The notes under the pieces: model-generated
Database searches by the model: none
The model's input: only the letters and a program-made list of their open reading frames with translations
Told to the model about the DNA's origin: nothing
Origin: Aggregicoccus sp. 17bor-14
Lineage (GTDB): Bacteria > Myxococcota > Myxococcia > Myxococcales > Myxococcaceae
DNA: 64,000 bases
Direction of reading: 5' to 3'
Assembly: GCF_009659535.1 (NCBI RefSeq)
Contig: NZ_VJZZ01000011.1
Coordinates: 124,001 to 188,000 of the forward strand
Shown: positions 17,605-26,383 of the stretch, one piece after another
Layout: every line of letters begins with the position of its first letter
Position numbering within the stretch: position 1 is the stretch's first letter
Made by a program: the position numbers and the translations under genes

Positions 17605-19962
17605 ATGCGTCGCCCCCTTCGCACTGCGGCACTCGCACTCGGGGCGCTCCTGGCACTCGCCGGGAGCGCCGTGGCGCTGGCCTTCGCGCTGCCCCTGCCA
17701 GCGCGCCTCTCCGAGGCGCACTCGGTGGTGGTGGAGTACCGCGACGGCACGCCCGCGCACGTCTTCCTCGCACCGGACGGGCGCTGGCGGGTGCCCACCG
17801 AGCTCGCGCGGTTGGACCCCGCGTACGTGCCCGCGCTGCTCGCGCTGGAGGACGGGCGCTTCCGCCTCCACCCGGGGGTGGACCCGCTCGCCGTGGTGCG
17901 CGCCCTCTGGCTCAACGTCACGCGCGCCCGGCGCGTCTCGGGCGCCTCCACGCTCACCCTGCAGCTGGTGCGCGTGCTGGAGCCGCGCCCGCGCACCTTG
18001 CGCTCGAAGGCGGTGGAGGCGCTGCGCGCGCTGCAGCTGGAGCTGCGGCTCTCGAAGGACCAGCTGCTCGCCGCGTACCTGCAGTTCGTCCCCTACGGGC
18101 GCAACGTGGAGGGCGTCGAGGCGGCCTCGCTCGCCTACTTCGGCCACACCGCGCGCCACCTCAGTCCCGCCGAGATGGCCACGCTGCTCGCCGTGCCGCA
18201 GGCGCCTGCGCGCCGCTACCCGGCGCCCCCGAACGCGCAGCGCCTGCGCGCCGCGCGGGACGAGGTGGCGCGCCGTCTTCTCGAGGCGGGGGCGCTGCCC
18301 CTCGGGCCCCCGGGGCCTTCCGGTGTGATGGCCCGCGCGGACGTGATTCTCGCCGAGGTGAGGGCCACGCCGCTGCCCCCGCACCTCGCCCCCTTCCCGC
18401 GCGAGGCGCCGCACGCCGCCGCGTGGCTGCGCGCCGCGCACCCGGGCGTCACCCGCCTGCAGACCACGCTGGACGCGGGCAGCCAGCGCCTCGCCGAGCG
18501 CGCGCTGCAGGGCGCCGCAGCCGACCTGCACGCGCGCGGCATCCACAACGGAGCCGCCGTGGTGGTGGAGCACCGCACGGGCGAGGTGCGCGCGCTCGTC
18601 GGCAACTTCGACTTCTTCGACGCGCGCGGCGGACAGCTGCCGGGCTTCGCCACGCCCCGCTCGCCGGGCTCCACCCTCAAGCCCCTGCTCTACGCGCTGG
18701 CCATCGACGAGGGGCTCGCGAACCCCGAGCAGCTCGTGCCGGACGTGCCGGCCGCCTACGGCACCTACGCGCCGCGCAACTTCGACGGGCGCTTCCAGGG
18801 GCTGGTGCGCCTGGAGGAGGCGCTCTCGCAGTCCCTGAACCTGCCCTTCGTGCGGCTGCTGCAGCGGCTCGGCGTGGAGCCCTTCCTCGGCGTGCTGCGG
18901 CGCGCGGGCGTGGAGAGCCTCGTGCCCGAGCCGGGGCACTACGGCCTCTCGGCCGCGGTGGGCGGGCTCGCGCTCACGCCGCTGGAGCTCGCCGGCCTCT
19001 ACGCCGCGCTCGCCGAGGACGGGCGCGCGCGCCCCCTGCGCGTGCTGGCCGGAGCGCCTGCCGGGCGCACCGAGGCGCTGTTCAGCCCCGGCGCGGCCTG
19101 GCTCACCCGGCGCGCGCTCTCGCTCAAGGACCGGCCGGACTTCCCCGCGCGCGGGCGCTTCACCGGCCTTCCGCCCCAGGTGCACTGGAAGACGGGCACC
19201 AGCTTCGGGCACCGCGACGCGTGGGCCGCGGGCTCCGGGCCCGAGCACTCGGTGGTGGTGTGGCTGGGCAACTTCGACAACGCCCCCAGCAGCCACCTGG
19301 TGGGCGCGGACGCCGCGGGCCCGCTGCTCTTCGAGCTGCTCGAGGCGCTGGGGCCCCGCGGGCGCACCGCAGCGCCGCCCGCGCCCCGGGACCTGGTCCA
19401 GGTAGAGGTGTGCGCGTACTCGGGCTACGTGCCGGGGCCTGGCTGCCGCGAGCGCAAGGGCGTGCTCGCGCTCGCGAGCCACGTGCCCACCGAGCGCTGC
19501 CCCTACCACCGCGAGGTGGAGGTGGACCGCGCGAGCGGGCTCGCGCTCACGCCCGCCTGCCGCGTGGGCCGCGAGACGGAGGCGCGCGTGTACCTCACCT
19601 GGCCCGCGAGCATCCGGCGCTGGCTCGCCGAGCAGCACCGGCTGCTGCCCGAGCCGCCCGCCTGGGCCGCGGGGTGCGCGCCGGGCGCGGGCCGGCCGCC
19701 GGAGATCGTCTCTCCCGCGGCAGGGCAGGTGGCGCTGCTGCTTCCCGGCGTCCCGGCGGACGCGCAGGAGCTCCCGCTGGAGGCCGAGGTGGAGGGAGGC
19801 ACCGGCGAGCTCACCTGGTTCGTGGACGGCGCGCGGGTGGGCTCGGCGCCCGCGGACGAGCGGCTGTGGTGGCGCCCCTCGCCCGGGAGCCACGAGGTGC
19901 TGGTGACGGACGCGCGCGGCCAGAGCGCGCGCCGCCTCCTGGTGGTGCGCGAGCGGCGCTGA
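17605..19962 (+). CDS. pbpC: Penicillin-binding protein 1C
   Basis: Bifunctional peptidoglycan synthase of 785 residues (E. coli PbpC 770). It has an N-terminal membrane anchor (about 6-32), then a GT51 glycosyltransferase domain with LALEDGRFRLHPGVDP carrying the catalytic Glu and GASTLTLQLVR. The transpeptidase domain has SPGSTLKP (nucleophile Ser356, Lys359), SQSLN and KTGTSFG (Lys529). The C-terminal region (about 690-785) fits the PBP1C-specific domain. Start and stop sit three bases from the macroglobulin gene, without a good ribosome site of its own, so translation is probably coupled. Proposed role: wall repair alongside the protease trap. Confidence 0.95.
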   Translation: MRRPLRTAALALGALLALAGSAVALAFALPLPARLSEAHSVVVEYRDGTPAHVFLAPDGRWRVPTELARLDPAYVPALLALEDGRFRLHPGVDPLAVVRALWLNVTRARRVSGASTLTLQLVRVLEPRPRTLRSKAVEALRALQLELRLSKDQLLAAYLQFVPYGRNVEGVEAASLAYFGHTARHLSPAEMATLLAVPQAPARRYPAPPNAQRLRAARDEVARRLLEAGALPLGPPGPSGVMARADVILAEVRATPLPPHLAPFPREAPHAAAWLRAAHPGVTRLQTTLDAGSQRLAERALQGAAADLHARGIHNGAAVVVEHRTGEVRALVGNFDFFDARGGQLPGFATPRSPGSTLKPLLYALAIDEGLANPEQLVPDVPAAYGTYAPRNFDGRFQGLVRLEEALSQSLNLPFVRLLQRLGVEPFLGVLRRAGVESLVPEPGHYGLSAAVGGLALTPLELAGLYAALAEDGRARPLRVLAGAPAGRTEALFSPGAAWLTRRALSLKDRPDFPARGRFTGLPPQVHWKTGTSFGHRDAWAAGSGPEHSVVVWLGNFDNAPSSHLVGADAAGPLLFELLEALGPRGRTAAPPAPRDLVQVEVCAYSGYVPGPGCRERKGVLALASHVPTERCPYHREVEVDRASGLALTPACRVGRETEARVYLTWPASIRRWLAEQHRLLPEPPAWAAGCAPGAGRPPEIVSPAAGQVALLLPGVPADAQELPLEAEVEGGTGELTWFVDGARVGSAPADERLWWRPSPGSHEVLVTDARGQSARRLLVVRERR

Positions 19963-19963
19963 G

Positions 19964-21754
19964 CTACTGCAGCTCCCAGAGCGTGGGGTCCGCGTCGCTG
20001 CGCACGTAGCGCTGGCCCGCGGGGAGCGGGCCGTAGAAGAGGCAGTCCTTCATCCCGGCGGCGCTGGTGCCGGTGAACAGGCCCAGCTCACCGCCCCCGG
20101 GCGCGAGCGTGATGCCCAGCTCCGCGGCGCCGAGGCGCAGCTTCTCACCGGGCGCGAGCGTGCGCTCGGGGAGGTTCGCGCCGAAGGGGTCGCGCAGGCG
20201 CGAGGTGACCTTCATCCCGGCGAGCGAGGCGGGCGCGCTGCCGCGGTTCATCAGCTCCACCCAGCCGGCCGCGGGGTCCACGGCCTCCAGGGTGAGGCCC
20301 AGCGGATAGCCGCGGTAGCGCGCGAGCTCCTGCTGGATGAAGGTGCGGCGCTTGGCCACGTAGCGCTGCAGCTGGTCCTGCCCCGCCACGAACTTGCGGT
20401 AGCCGTGGTGCAGCACGCGGTTGGGGGCCTCGCCGGAGCCGGCGTTGAGGTCGATGAGGAAGTCCTCGGCCATGTACGGGTCCGCCTTCATGTGCGGGTC
20501 CAGCAGCTGGTGGATGGCGGCGATGCGCGCGTTCATCACCTCGGGGGTGAAGACCTCGGCGAGCGCCTTGTCCAGCAGCGCGATGAGCCGGGCGCGCAGC
20601 GTGGGGTTCATCACCACGCGGGTGGCGAGGTTGCTGAAGTTGGGGCCGTAGCCGGGGTAGTCGTACTTCGCGCGCTCGAGGTAGCGGCTCTGCACCACCG
20701 GATCCAGCGGGGTGTGGTTGAAGAGCGGGTGCTTGTAGTACGGGTCCTCGCCGTCCTGCTCGATGCCCACGGTGTACCACCAGCGCGAGTCCGCGTTGTT
20801 CAGGTCCCAGGGCACGTAGCTCCAGCGCTTCGTGCGCGCGTCGTAGACGAAGTAGCTCTCCGAGTCCTCGATGTAGTCGTTGGAGACGAGCACGTCGTTG
20901 ACGAGCACGCGCAGGTAGCTCTCGAGCTCCAGCTGCTGGGCGAGCGCGTCGGGGAAGCCCGGCTCGGGCGCACGGTTGATGGTGTGCAGCACGCGGTCCA
21001 GCTCGGGGATGACCTCGTTGATGCTGCCGGTGACGTTGGTCTTCTTCACCCACTGGCCCTGGTACGCGGCCTTGTCCTCGGGGAGCTTGAACTCGCAGTC
21101 GCGCCAGCCGCAGCGGTAGATGGTCGCGTCCGTGTCCGCGAAGGCGTGGGCCTTGAGGAAGGCTTTGCTCACCTGCTCGATGTCCAGGTACACGCCCTCG
21201 TACTGGCCGTTGATCTTCAGCCGCACGTACTTCGCCCGGCTCGCGGGCACCCGCATCGCGGCGAGCAGGTCGAAGGCGAGCTTCTCCGCGAGCATCGTCG
21301 CGTCCTGGAACTCGGCCACCAGGTTGAGGCTGCCGCGCCCCTCGAACTTCGTGTCGCTGAAGGACACGTTCCAGCTCTTCTTCTCCAGGTAGCGCGCCGA
21401 GGCGCCGCGCAGGCGGATCATCACCGGGTAGCTCACGCCGCCGGCGCGGAAGACGGCCGGCTGCTCCGGCGTGCTCGTGTCGTCCTTGAAGCGCTGCAGC
21501 AGCTCCGGCGGCATCTCCAGCTCGTACTCCTGCACCTCCGTCTGCAGCGGCGGCAGCACGAAGGGGCGCTGCGCCTCCGGGAGCTCGGGCTGCGTGGGCT
21601 GGGTGGGATCGGCCGGCGTGGGCTGCGCCGGCGTGGGGTGCGCGGGGTCGTTCGGAGAGGGCGCGGGCACGGAGGGCGCCGGCGCAGGCGCGTCCGGACC
21701 GCACGCAGCGAGCAGCGCGCAGAGCGCGGCGACGGTGAAGAGGCGAGAGGACAT
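19964..21754 (-). CDS. CotH-kinase-family lipoprotein with C-terminal lamin-tail-like domain
   Basis: 596 residues, lipobox LAAC (Cys18), then a Pro/Thr-rich linker with repeated PTPAQPTPADPTQPTQP-like units. The CotH region (about 85-430) shows SYPVMIRLRGASARYLEKKSWNVSF, YEGVYLDIEQVSKAFLKAH and RWSYVPWDLNNADSRWW, the hallmarks of the family. Known CotH proteins are atypical secreted protein kinases of spore coats. The last 110 residues (GWVELMNRGSAPASLAGMKVTS) look like an Ig-fold lamin-tail domain. The stop abuts the convergent pbpC stop with one base between. Myxobacteria make spores, so a spore-surface role is possible, but nothing here proves it. Confidence 0.85.
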   Translation of the reverse strand: MSSRLFTVAALCALLAACGPDAPAPAPSVPAPSPNDPAHPTPAQPTPADPTQPTQPELPEAQRPFVLPPLQTEVQEYELEMPPELLQRFKDDTSTPEQPAVFRAGGVSYPVMIRLRGASARYLEKKSWNVSFSDTKFEGRGSLNLVAEFQDATMLAEKLAFDLLAAMRVPASRAKYVRLKINGQYEGVYLDIEQVSKAFLKAHAFADTDATIYRCGWRDCEFKLPEDKAAYQGQWVKKTNVTGSINEVIPELDRVLHTINRAPEPGFPDALAQQLELESYLRVLVNDVLVSNDYIEDSESYFVYDARTKRWSYVPWDLNNADSRWWYTVGIEQDGEDPYYKHPLFNHTPLDPVVQSRYLERAKYDYPGYGPNFSNLATRVVMNPTLRARLIALLDKALAEVFTPEVMNARIAAIHQLLDPHMKADPYMAEDFLIDLNAGSGEAPNRVLHHGYRKFVAGQDQLQRYVAKRRTFIQQELARYRGYPLGLTLEAVDPAAGWVELMNRGSAPASLAGMKVTSRLRDPFGANLPERTLAPGEKLRLGAAELGITLAPGGGELGLFTGTSAAGMKDCLFYGPLPAGQRYVRSDADPTLWELQ

Positions 21755-22057
21755 GCCGGGCCGTGGAGCAAACGGGGTGCCGAGCCCCAGGGTCAGCCCA
21801 GTGCCCGCTGCAGGACAACGGCGCGCGTCCCGGTGGGCAAAGCTTTTCCCACCCTGAGCGGTGGGCGGGCCACCGGATCACATCGGGTCGCGATCCCGGG
21901 CGGGAGCAGGGGGCGCGGGCGTGGCCGGCGGCAGGGCAGGGGGGAGCGCGGGCGCCCCGGCTCCCGGCGCAACAGGGGGCGAGGGGCGAGCGCGCCGCGC
22001 GCCAGCCTCGCGCCCCGGCCCTACCCTTGCCTCGGACCCCGAACCCTGGAGAGCCCG
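21755..22057. other. Divergent intergenic region with a 22-bp palindrome
   Basis: 303 bases between the CotH-like gene and the DUF2892-like gene. Besides the palindrome at 21832-21853 it has a short inverted repeat GGTGG-GCGGG-CCACC (21860-21874). The rest is GC-rich with no open frame that has a plausible start. Promoters for both genes must lie here, but I could not pick hexamers with confidence. Confidence 0.5.
21832..21853. promoter_or_regulatory. Near-perfect 22-bp palindrome, candidate operator
   Basis: GGTGGG, one base, AAAGCTTT, one base, CCCACC. Ten of eleven base pairs match. The AT core inside GC arms and its place between divergent genes suggest a binding site for a dimeric regulator. 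No family can be named. Confidence 0.4.
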
Positions 22058-22525
22058 ATGGAGTCGTGGAACCACATGTCCGCGGATGCGGTCCGCACCC
22101 ATACGCCCGACGAGGTGAACCGGCGCATCGACGAGCGGGTGGAGCGCTGCGTGCGCTACATGGCCCAGCAGGAGCGCTCGGAGATCGGCCACTACCTCAA
22201 TCAGCTCGAGGGAGAGTGGGATCTCAACCGCACGCTCGCGGTGAGCTGCTCGGTGGCGAGCCTCGGGGGGCTGCTGCTCGCGCGCGGCCTGGGACGAGGG
22301 TGGCTCTCCCTGAGCGCGCTCGCCTCGGCGCTGCTGCTGCACCAGGGGCTCGCGGGCCACGGCCCGCTCGCGGCGCTGGTGCGCGGGCTCGGGGTGCGCA
22401 CCCGCCGCGAGATCGACCTGGAGAAGTTCGCCCTCAAGGCGCTGCGCGGCGACTTCGAGCGCATCCCCACCGAGGGCGGCCCGCTCGCCCGCGCCAACGC
22501 GGCGCTCGTGGCCGCGCAGTCCTAG
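22058..22525 (+). CDS. DUF2892/YgaP-like membrane protein
   Basis: 155 residues. The N-terminal 55 residues are charged and helical (DEVNRRIDERVERCVRYMAQQERSEIGHYL). Then comes NRTLAVSCSVASLGGLLLARGLGRGWLSLSALASALLL, two membrane segments, followed by GHGPLAALVRGLGVRTRREID; the order matches the DUF2892 transmembrane hairpin (NR...CP.YallG). The C-terminal 35 residues are cytoplasmic. The GGAGAG site lies seven bases before ATG 22058. In other bacteria this domain is found alone or with rhodanese; its role is unknown. Confidence 0.7.
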   Translation: MESWNHMSADAVRTHTPDEVNRRIDERVERCVRYMAQQERSEIGHYLNQLEGEWDLNRTLAVSCSVASLGGLLLARGLGRGWLSLSALASALLLHQGLAGHGPLAALVRGLGVRTRREIDLEKFALKALRGDFERIPTEGGPLARANAALVAAQS

Positions 22526-22538
22526 GAGCACGCGCCGA

Positions 22539-22589
22539 AGCACGCGCCGCGAGCGGCCCCGGACCTGCGCCGGGGCCGCGCCGCGTGCT
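22539..22589. terminator. Long two-part hairpin between convergent genes
   Basis: Outer stem AGCACGCG/CGCGTGCT (8 bp) and inner stem GCGGCCCCGG/CCGGGGCCGC (10 bp) with a 7-base loop ACCTGCG. It lies between two convergent stops and can serve both directions. It has no U-tract. Confidence 0.6.
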
Positions 22590-22591
22590 GG

Positions 22592-25500
22592 CTAGCGCCA
22601 GGCGCCTGCGCTGCCGGTGTAGCCGGACATCGGAGAGCCCGCCGGCGCGCCCTGGGCGCCCGGAGGCGCCGGCGCGTGCGCGTTGGCCGACTGGTCGCCG
22701 AAGAAGCCGTTGAGGCCGAGGATGCCGATGGAGAAGTTCGTCACCCACCCCGTGTCGGGCTTTCCGAAGGGCGAGTTGATGTCCAGCGGCCGGGCGAAGT
22801 GCAGGCGCATCAGCAGGGGTCCGAGGCCCACGTTGAAGCCGATGGCGTAGTCCAGCACGCGCCGGTCCCACAGCTCGTGGGTGCCATCGCCCACGGCGCC
22901 GAAGTCCAGGCCCGCCACGCCCTTGATGTTGTTGAGGAAGGCCACCTGCACCAGGCCGCCGAGCGGGATCTGCAGCTCCATGGTGCTGAAGAGGAACTTC
23001 TGGCCCAGGAGCCAGCGGTCGTCTCCGAAGTTCACGCCGCGCAGCGTGTCGAAGCTGGAGAGGAAGTAGGGCTGGGCGAAGCGGCCGCCGAAGGAGGTGC
23101 CCACGCCGCCGCGCAGCTGCAGCGCCGTGGGCCCGGCGATGTGCAGGTAGTGCTGCCCGTCCAGGCGGATGCTCGTGTACGTCTCGCCCTCGAAGGGCTG
23201 CACGCCGCCCACCACCTCGGCGAGCGCCGAGCTGCCGTCGATGGGGCTGATGGTGGCGTAGTCGTAGCGCACGGTGTTGTAGCCGGCGCGCAGCGTGAGC
23301 TCGGTCTGGGCGCGCGTGCCGCGGTTCGCCACGCGCCAGGCGCCCAGCAGGTCGTCACCCGCGCAGACCACCGTGGGGTCCGCGCAGTTGCCGCTGCCGT
23401 AGCGCAGGAAGAACTCGTCCGAGGGGTCGAGCTTGTAGTTGGCGCCACCCACCGCGAGGTCCGCGCCCACGTACGTGAAGGTGCTCAGCGGGTGCTGGAT
23501 GGTCCCGAGCAGGCCGAAGAAGCGCTCCACCGAGCGGAACAGGATGTTCTGGTTCTGGAAGGTCTTGTCGAAGCGGAAGCGCACCGACTGGAAGGGACCG
23601 CCGCCCCAGGGGTTGCGGCCCGCCTGGTTGAGGTAGAGCAGGTAGCCGTCGGTGAAGTCGAAGGAGCCGTACACGGCCACGCTCAAGAGCAGGCCCTGGT
23701 TGCGCAGCCGGTCCGTCGCCGAGGCGAAGAGCTGGCCCACGAAGCCGCCGCTGCCGCCGCCGGCGAAGCCGTAGATGGGCCCCATCTCGAAGTTCTCGCG
23801 CGCCCAGGGGTTGTAGTCCACCGCCCCCTTGAGGGTGCTCACCGCGAGCGGCGGCGCCGGCTGACCCGCGCCCGCGGCGGGCACCGGCTGGTCCAGGAAG
23901 CGGTCCTTGCGCAGCTGGGACGGCACGCGCTCGCCGGACAGGTGCATGAGCACCCAGACGCTGCCCTCGGTGCCCGGGCTCACCTCGAACACGCCCGTGG
24001 TCACGTCCGTGCGCCGCACGATGGCGCCGCCCTTCTGCAGCTCGAAGAGGTCCGAGCGCCCGTTCTCGTACGAGACGAACATGATGCGCCCGTCCGGCAG
24101 CACCTCGGGGTCCTGCTGGTCGCGCGCGTCCGTGGTGAGGCGCGTCACCTCGCTGGGGCGGTCCGGGTTCACCCGGAAGAGGTTGTAGAAGCGGTGGCTC
24201 GTGGCATCCGAGCTGTAGACGATGCCCTCCTTGCCCCAGCTCAGCTGGCGCTCGGCGTACACGTCATTCGTGATGCGCACCGGCTTCGCGTCCTCGTTGC
24301 CGTCCACGCGCAGCACGAAGATGTCGCGCGTGCCCGCGTCGTCCGTGCCGATGAAGGCCACGCGCCGGCCGTCCGGCGAGAAGCTGAGCGAGCCGGCCGC
24401 GACCAGGCCGTGGGGCGCGAGCCGGAAGGTGCGGCGCTTGCCCAGGTCGAACTGCACCGCGATGTAGGGCTTCATCGGCTGCGGCGGGCCGGCCGGGGCC
24501 ACGGCCGGCTGGGACGGGCGGCCGTAGGGGCCCGGCGGCGGCATCGCGCCGTAGCCCGGGGCGAGCGGCGCGCGCTGCTGCTCCTCGGCCCGGTGCGCGT
24601 AGCGCTGCACGTAGATGACGTCGCGCGCGTTGACCTCGGCCACGTACGCGAGCGTGTCGTCGGTGAGGTCGAAGTTGCGGCCGAACACCGGGTGCAGGCT
24701 CTCCACGCTGGGCCGGCCGTCGCCGGTGACCAGCCGGGTGCGGGCCGGAGCGCGCGGGTCCGCGAGCACCAGCCGGCTCTCGCCCGTGTTGGGCTGGATG
24801 CTGCGGTACAGGAGCACGTCGCCGCTGGGCGCCGCGTTGAGCGCGGTGACGTAGCCGTCCGTCTCCTTCAGCGGCTCGAGCGCCGGCGCGTCCTGCTCCG
24901 CGCCCAGGTAGCTGCGGAAGGCGCGGCGCTTGATCCAGGTCTCGAAGCGCGCCGAGATCTTCTTCGGCTCGTCGCCGGTGAGCCGCTGCAGCAGGTCCTC
25001 GAACTTCATCCCCGGGGCGCTGCGCCCGTTGCCCACCAGCCTCGGCGACTCCTCGAGGATCTGCTGCAGGATGCCCGCGCCGTACACGTCCTCGAGGAAG
25101 GCGCAGCGCGCCTGGCCGAACTTGTAGATCCAGAGGTAGCCGTAGGGCCCGGGGCTGAAGAAGTCCAGGAAGGCGTAGCCCTTGCGCACGTCCGGGTTGG
25201 TGATGAGGTCGCGCACCAGCATCTCGGCCTCGTCGTCCAGGCCGCGCTTCGCGTAGAACTCGGCGAGCCCCTCGATGAACCACAGGGGCATCCCGCCCAG
25301 CGGCTCGCCGCTCACCTTCGCGCGCTCCGCCATGGTGCGCACCTTCTGGATGGTGAACTCGTGCGCGAGCTCGTGCGTGCCCACCTCCTCGAAGAGCCGG
25401 TGATCCCCCAGGTAGGGCAGGGTGAGCTTGAGGTCCTCGGGGCTGGTGAAGCCCAGCGTGCCCTCGGACACGGGCGAGAGGTTGGTCTGCAGGAACTCCT

Positions 25501-26212
25501 GGTAGGTGCTGTAGAGGATGTACGGGAAGGTCTTGGTGGGCACGTAGTGGAACTGGTCCACCAGGTAGCGGTACGCGTCCTCGATGATCGGCGCGGCGCG
25601 CTGGGCCACCTCGCGCTCGCGCTCGTAGAAGTACAGGCGCACGCCGCCGGTCGCCGCGCCCAGGTCGCGCGCGTAGCCGCCGTCCGCGGTGCTCGCGCTG
25701 CCGCCGTCCAGCTGCGAGAGGCTCGCCACCGGGCCCGCGCCGCCGTCGGGCCTGCCGCCGTCCGGAGACATGCCGAGCGCGATCGCCTCCGCGCCCGCAT
25801 CCACGCCCTCGCCCAGCGTCACCACCCCCGCGTCCTCGCGCGGCGTGCCGCCGTCCAGCAGCTCACCGCCCGCCTCGCCCTTGCCCACGCCGATGGGGGT
25901 GGCGGCGTTGCCGCCCGGGGTCACCGGGGAGGGGCCGCTCGGAGCCGTGGTGCCTGCCACCGCCTGGCCCGGCGTGGCCCCGCTGCCGCTGGGCACGTGC
26001 CCGAGCCGATCGAGCGGCGCCGCCTCGCCTTCCGAGCGCGGGCCGACGAGCACGTCCACGTGCTTCCAGTCGAAGCGGAAGTTGCGCACGGCTGACCGGT
26101 CGGCTGCGCGCGGCTGGACGTAGATGCCCTGGGCGCGTGCGGTGGCAGGCAGCAGCAGGGGAAGGACGGCGAGGACGGCGAGGAGGAGGAGGGCGAACGG
26201 GCGGCGATTCAC
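22592..26212 (-). CDS. Secreted gluzincin protease / TolB-like propeller / outer-membrane barrel fusion
   Basis: 1206 residues, read from GTG 26212, where a signal peptide (PFALLLLAVLAVLPLLLPATARA) begins; GAGG lies seven bases upstream. Residues 50-180 are a low-complexity Gly/Pro/Ala/Asp linker. The protease domain (about 190-400) has THELAHEFT, an HExxH with His280, Glu281 and His284, and the downstream FIEGLAEFYAKRG that supplies the third zinc ligand (peptidase MA/gluzincin style). Next come PD40/TolB-like propeller blades (LSFSPDGRRVAFIGTDD, LPDGRIMFVSYENGRSDLF). The last 400 residues are amphipathic strands ending in a BamA/surface-antigen-like barrel (FDTLRGVNFGDDRWLLGQKFLFSTMELQIPLG). 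A short Pro/Ala tail follows. Probably an outer-membrane protein with a catalytic periplasmic or surface domain. Confidence 0.85.
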   Translation of the reverse strand: MNRRPFALLLLAVLAVLPLLLPATARAQGIYVQPRAADRSAVRNFRFDWKHVDVLVGPRSEGEAAPLDRLGHVPSGSGATPGQAVAGTTAPSGPSPVTPGGNAATPIGVGKGEAGGELLDGGTPREDAGVVTLGEGVDAGAEAIALGMSPDGGRPDGGAGPVASLSQLDGGSASTADGGYARDLGAATGGVRLYFYEREREVAQRAAPIIEDAYRYLVDQFHYVPTKTFPYILYSTYQEFLQTNLSPVSEGTLGFTSPEDLKLTLPYLGDHRLFEEVGTHELAHEFTIQKVRTMAERAKVSGEPLGGMPLWFIEGLAEFYAKRGLDDEAEMLVRDLITNPDVRKGYAFLDFFSPGPYGYLWIYKFGQARCAFLEDVYGAGILQQILEESPRLVGNGRSAPGMKFEDLLQRLTGDEPKKISARFETWIKRRAFRSYLGAEQDAPALEPLKETDGYVTALNAAPSGDVLLYRSIQPNTGESRLVLADPRAPARTRLVTGDGRPSVESLHPVFGRNFDLTDDTLAYVAEVNARDVIYVQRYAHRAEEQQRAPLAPGYGAMPPPGPYGRPSQPAVAPAGPPQPMKPYIAVQFDLGKRRTFRLAPHGLVAAGSLSFSPDGRRVAFIGTDDAGTRDIFVLRVDGNEDAKPVRITNDVYAERQLSWGKEGIVYSSDATSHRFYNLFRVNPDRPSEVTRLTTDARDQQDPEVLPDGRIMFVSYENGRSDLFELQKGGAIVRRTDVTTGVFEVSPGTEGSVWVLMHLSGERVPSQLRKDRFLDQPVPAAGAGQPAPPLAVSTLKGAVDYNPWARENFEMGPIYGFAGGGSGGFVGQLFASATDRLRNQGLLLSVAVYGSFDFTDGYLLYLNQAGRNPWGGGPFQSVRFRFDKTFQNQNILFRSVERFFGLLGTIQHPLSTFTYVGADLAVGGANYKLDPSDEFFLRYGSGNCADPTVVCAGDDLLGAWRVANRGTRAQTELTLRAGYNTVRYDYATISPIDGSSALAEVVGGVQPFEGETYTSIRLDGQHYLHIAGPTALQLRGGVGTSFGGRFAQPYFLSSFDTLRGVNFGDDRWLLGQKFLFSTMELQIPLGGLVQVAFLNNIKGVAGLDFGAVGDGTHELWDRRVLDYAIGFNVGLGPLLMRLHFARPLDINSPFGKPDTGWVTNFSIGILGLNGFFGDQSANAHAPAPPGAQGAPAGSPMSGYTGSAGAWR

Positions 26213-26300
26213 AAGCGACCTCGGCAGGCGGGAGGGGGACTCCGGCACCCGGGAGGCTTGCCGCAAACGCAGGCCGGTACAAGCAGGGACAGGGGGTGAT

Positions 26301-26322
26301 GCCCATCTTCGCACGGATGGGC
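26301..26322. promoter_or_regulatory. Inverted repeat between divergent envelope genes
   Basis: GCCCATC and GATGGGC form a perfect 7-bp repeat around TTCGCACG. It lies in the 171-base gap between the protease-barrel gene and the LVIVD lipoprotein gene, 62 bases before the latter's ATG. It could be an operator or leader hairpin. Confidence 0.3.
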
Positions 26323-26383
26323 CCGACCCCGGGGGATGGCTTCGGGCCTTCCTCCGCGAGCCAAGCCCCGGTATGGAGAGGGT

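Noticed and set aside
26252-26275. GGCAC followed by TTGC as a possible sigma54 promoter
   Set aside because: The distance between the GG and GC elements is 14 instead of 10 bases.
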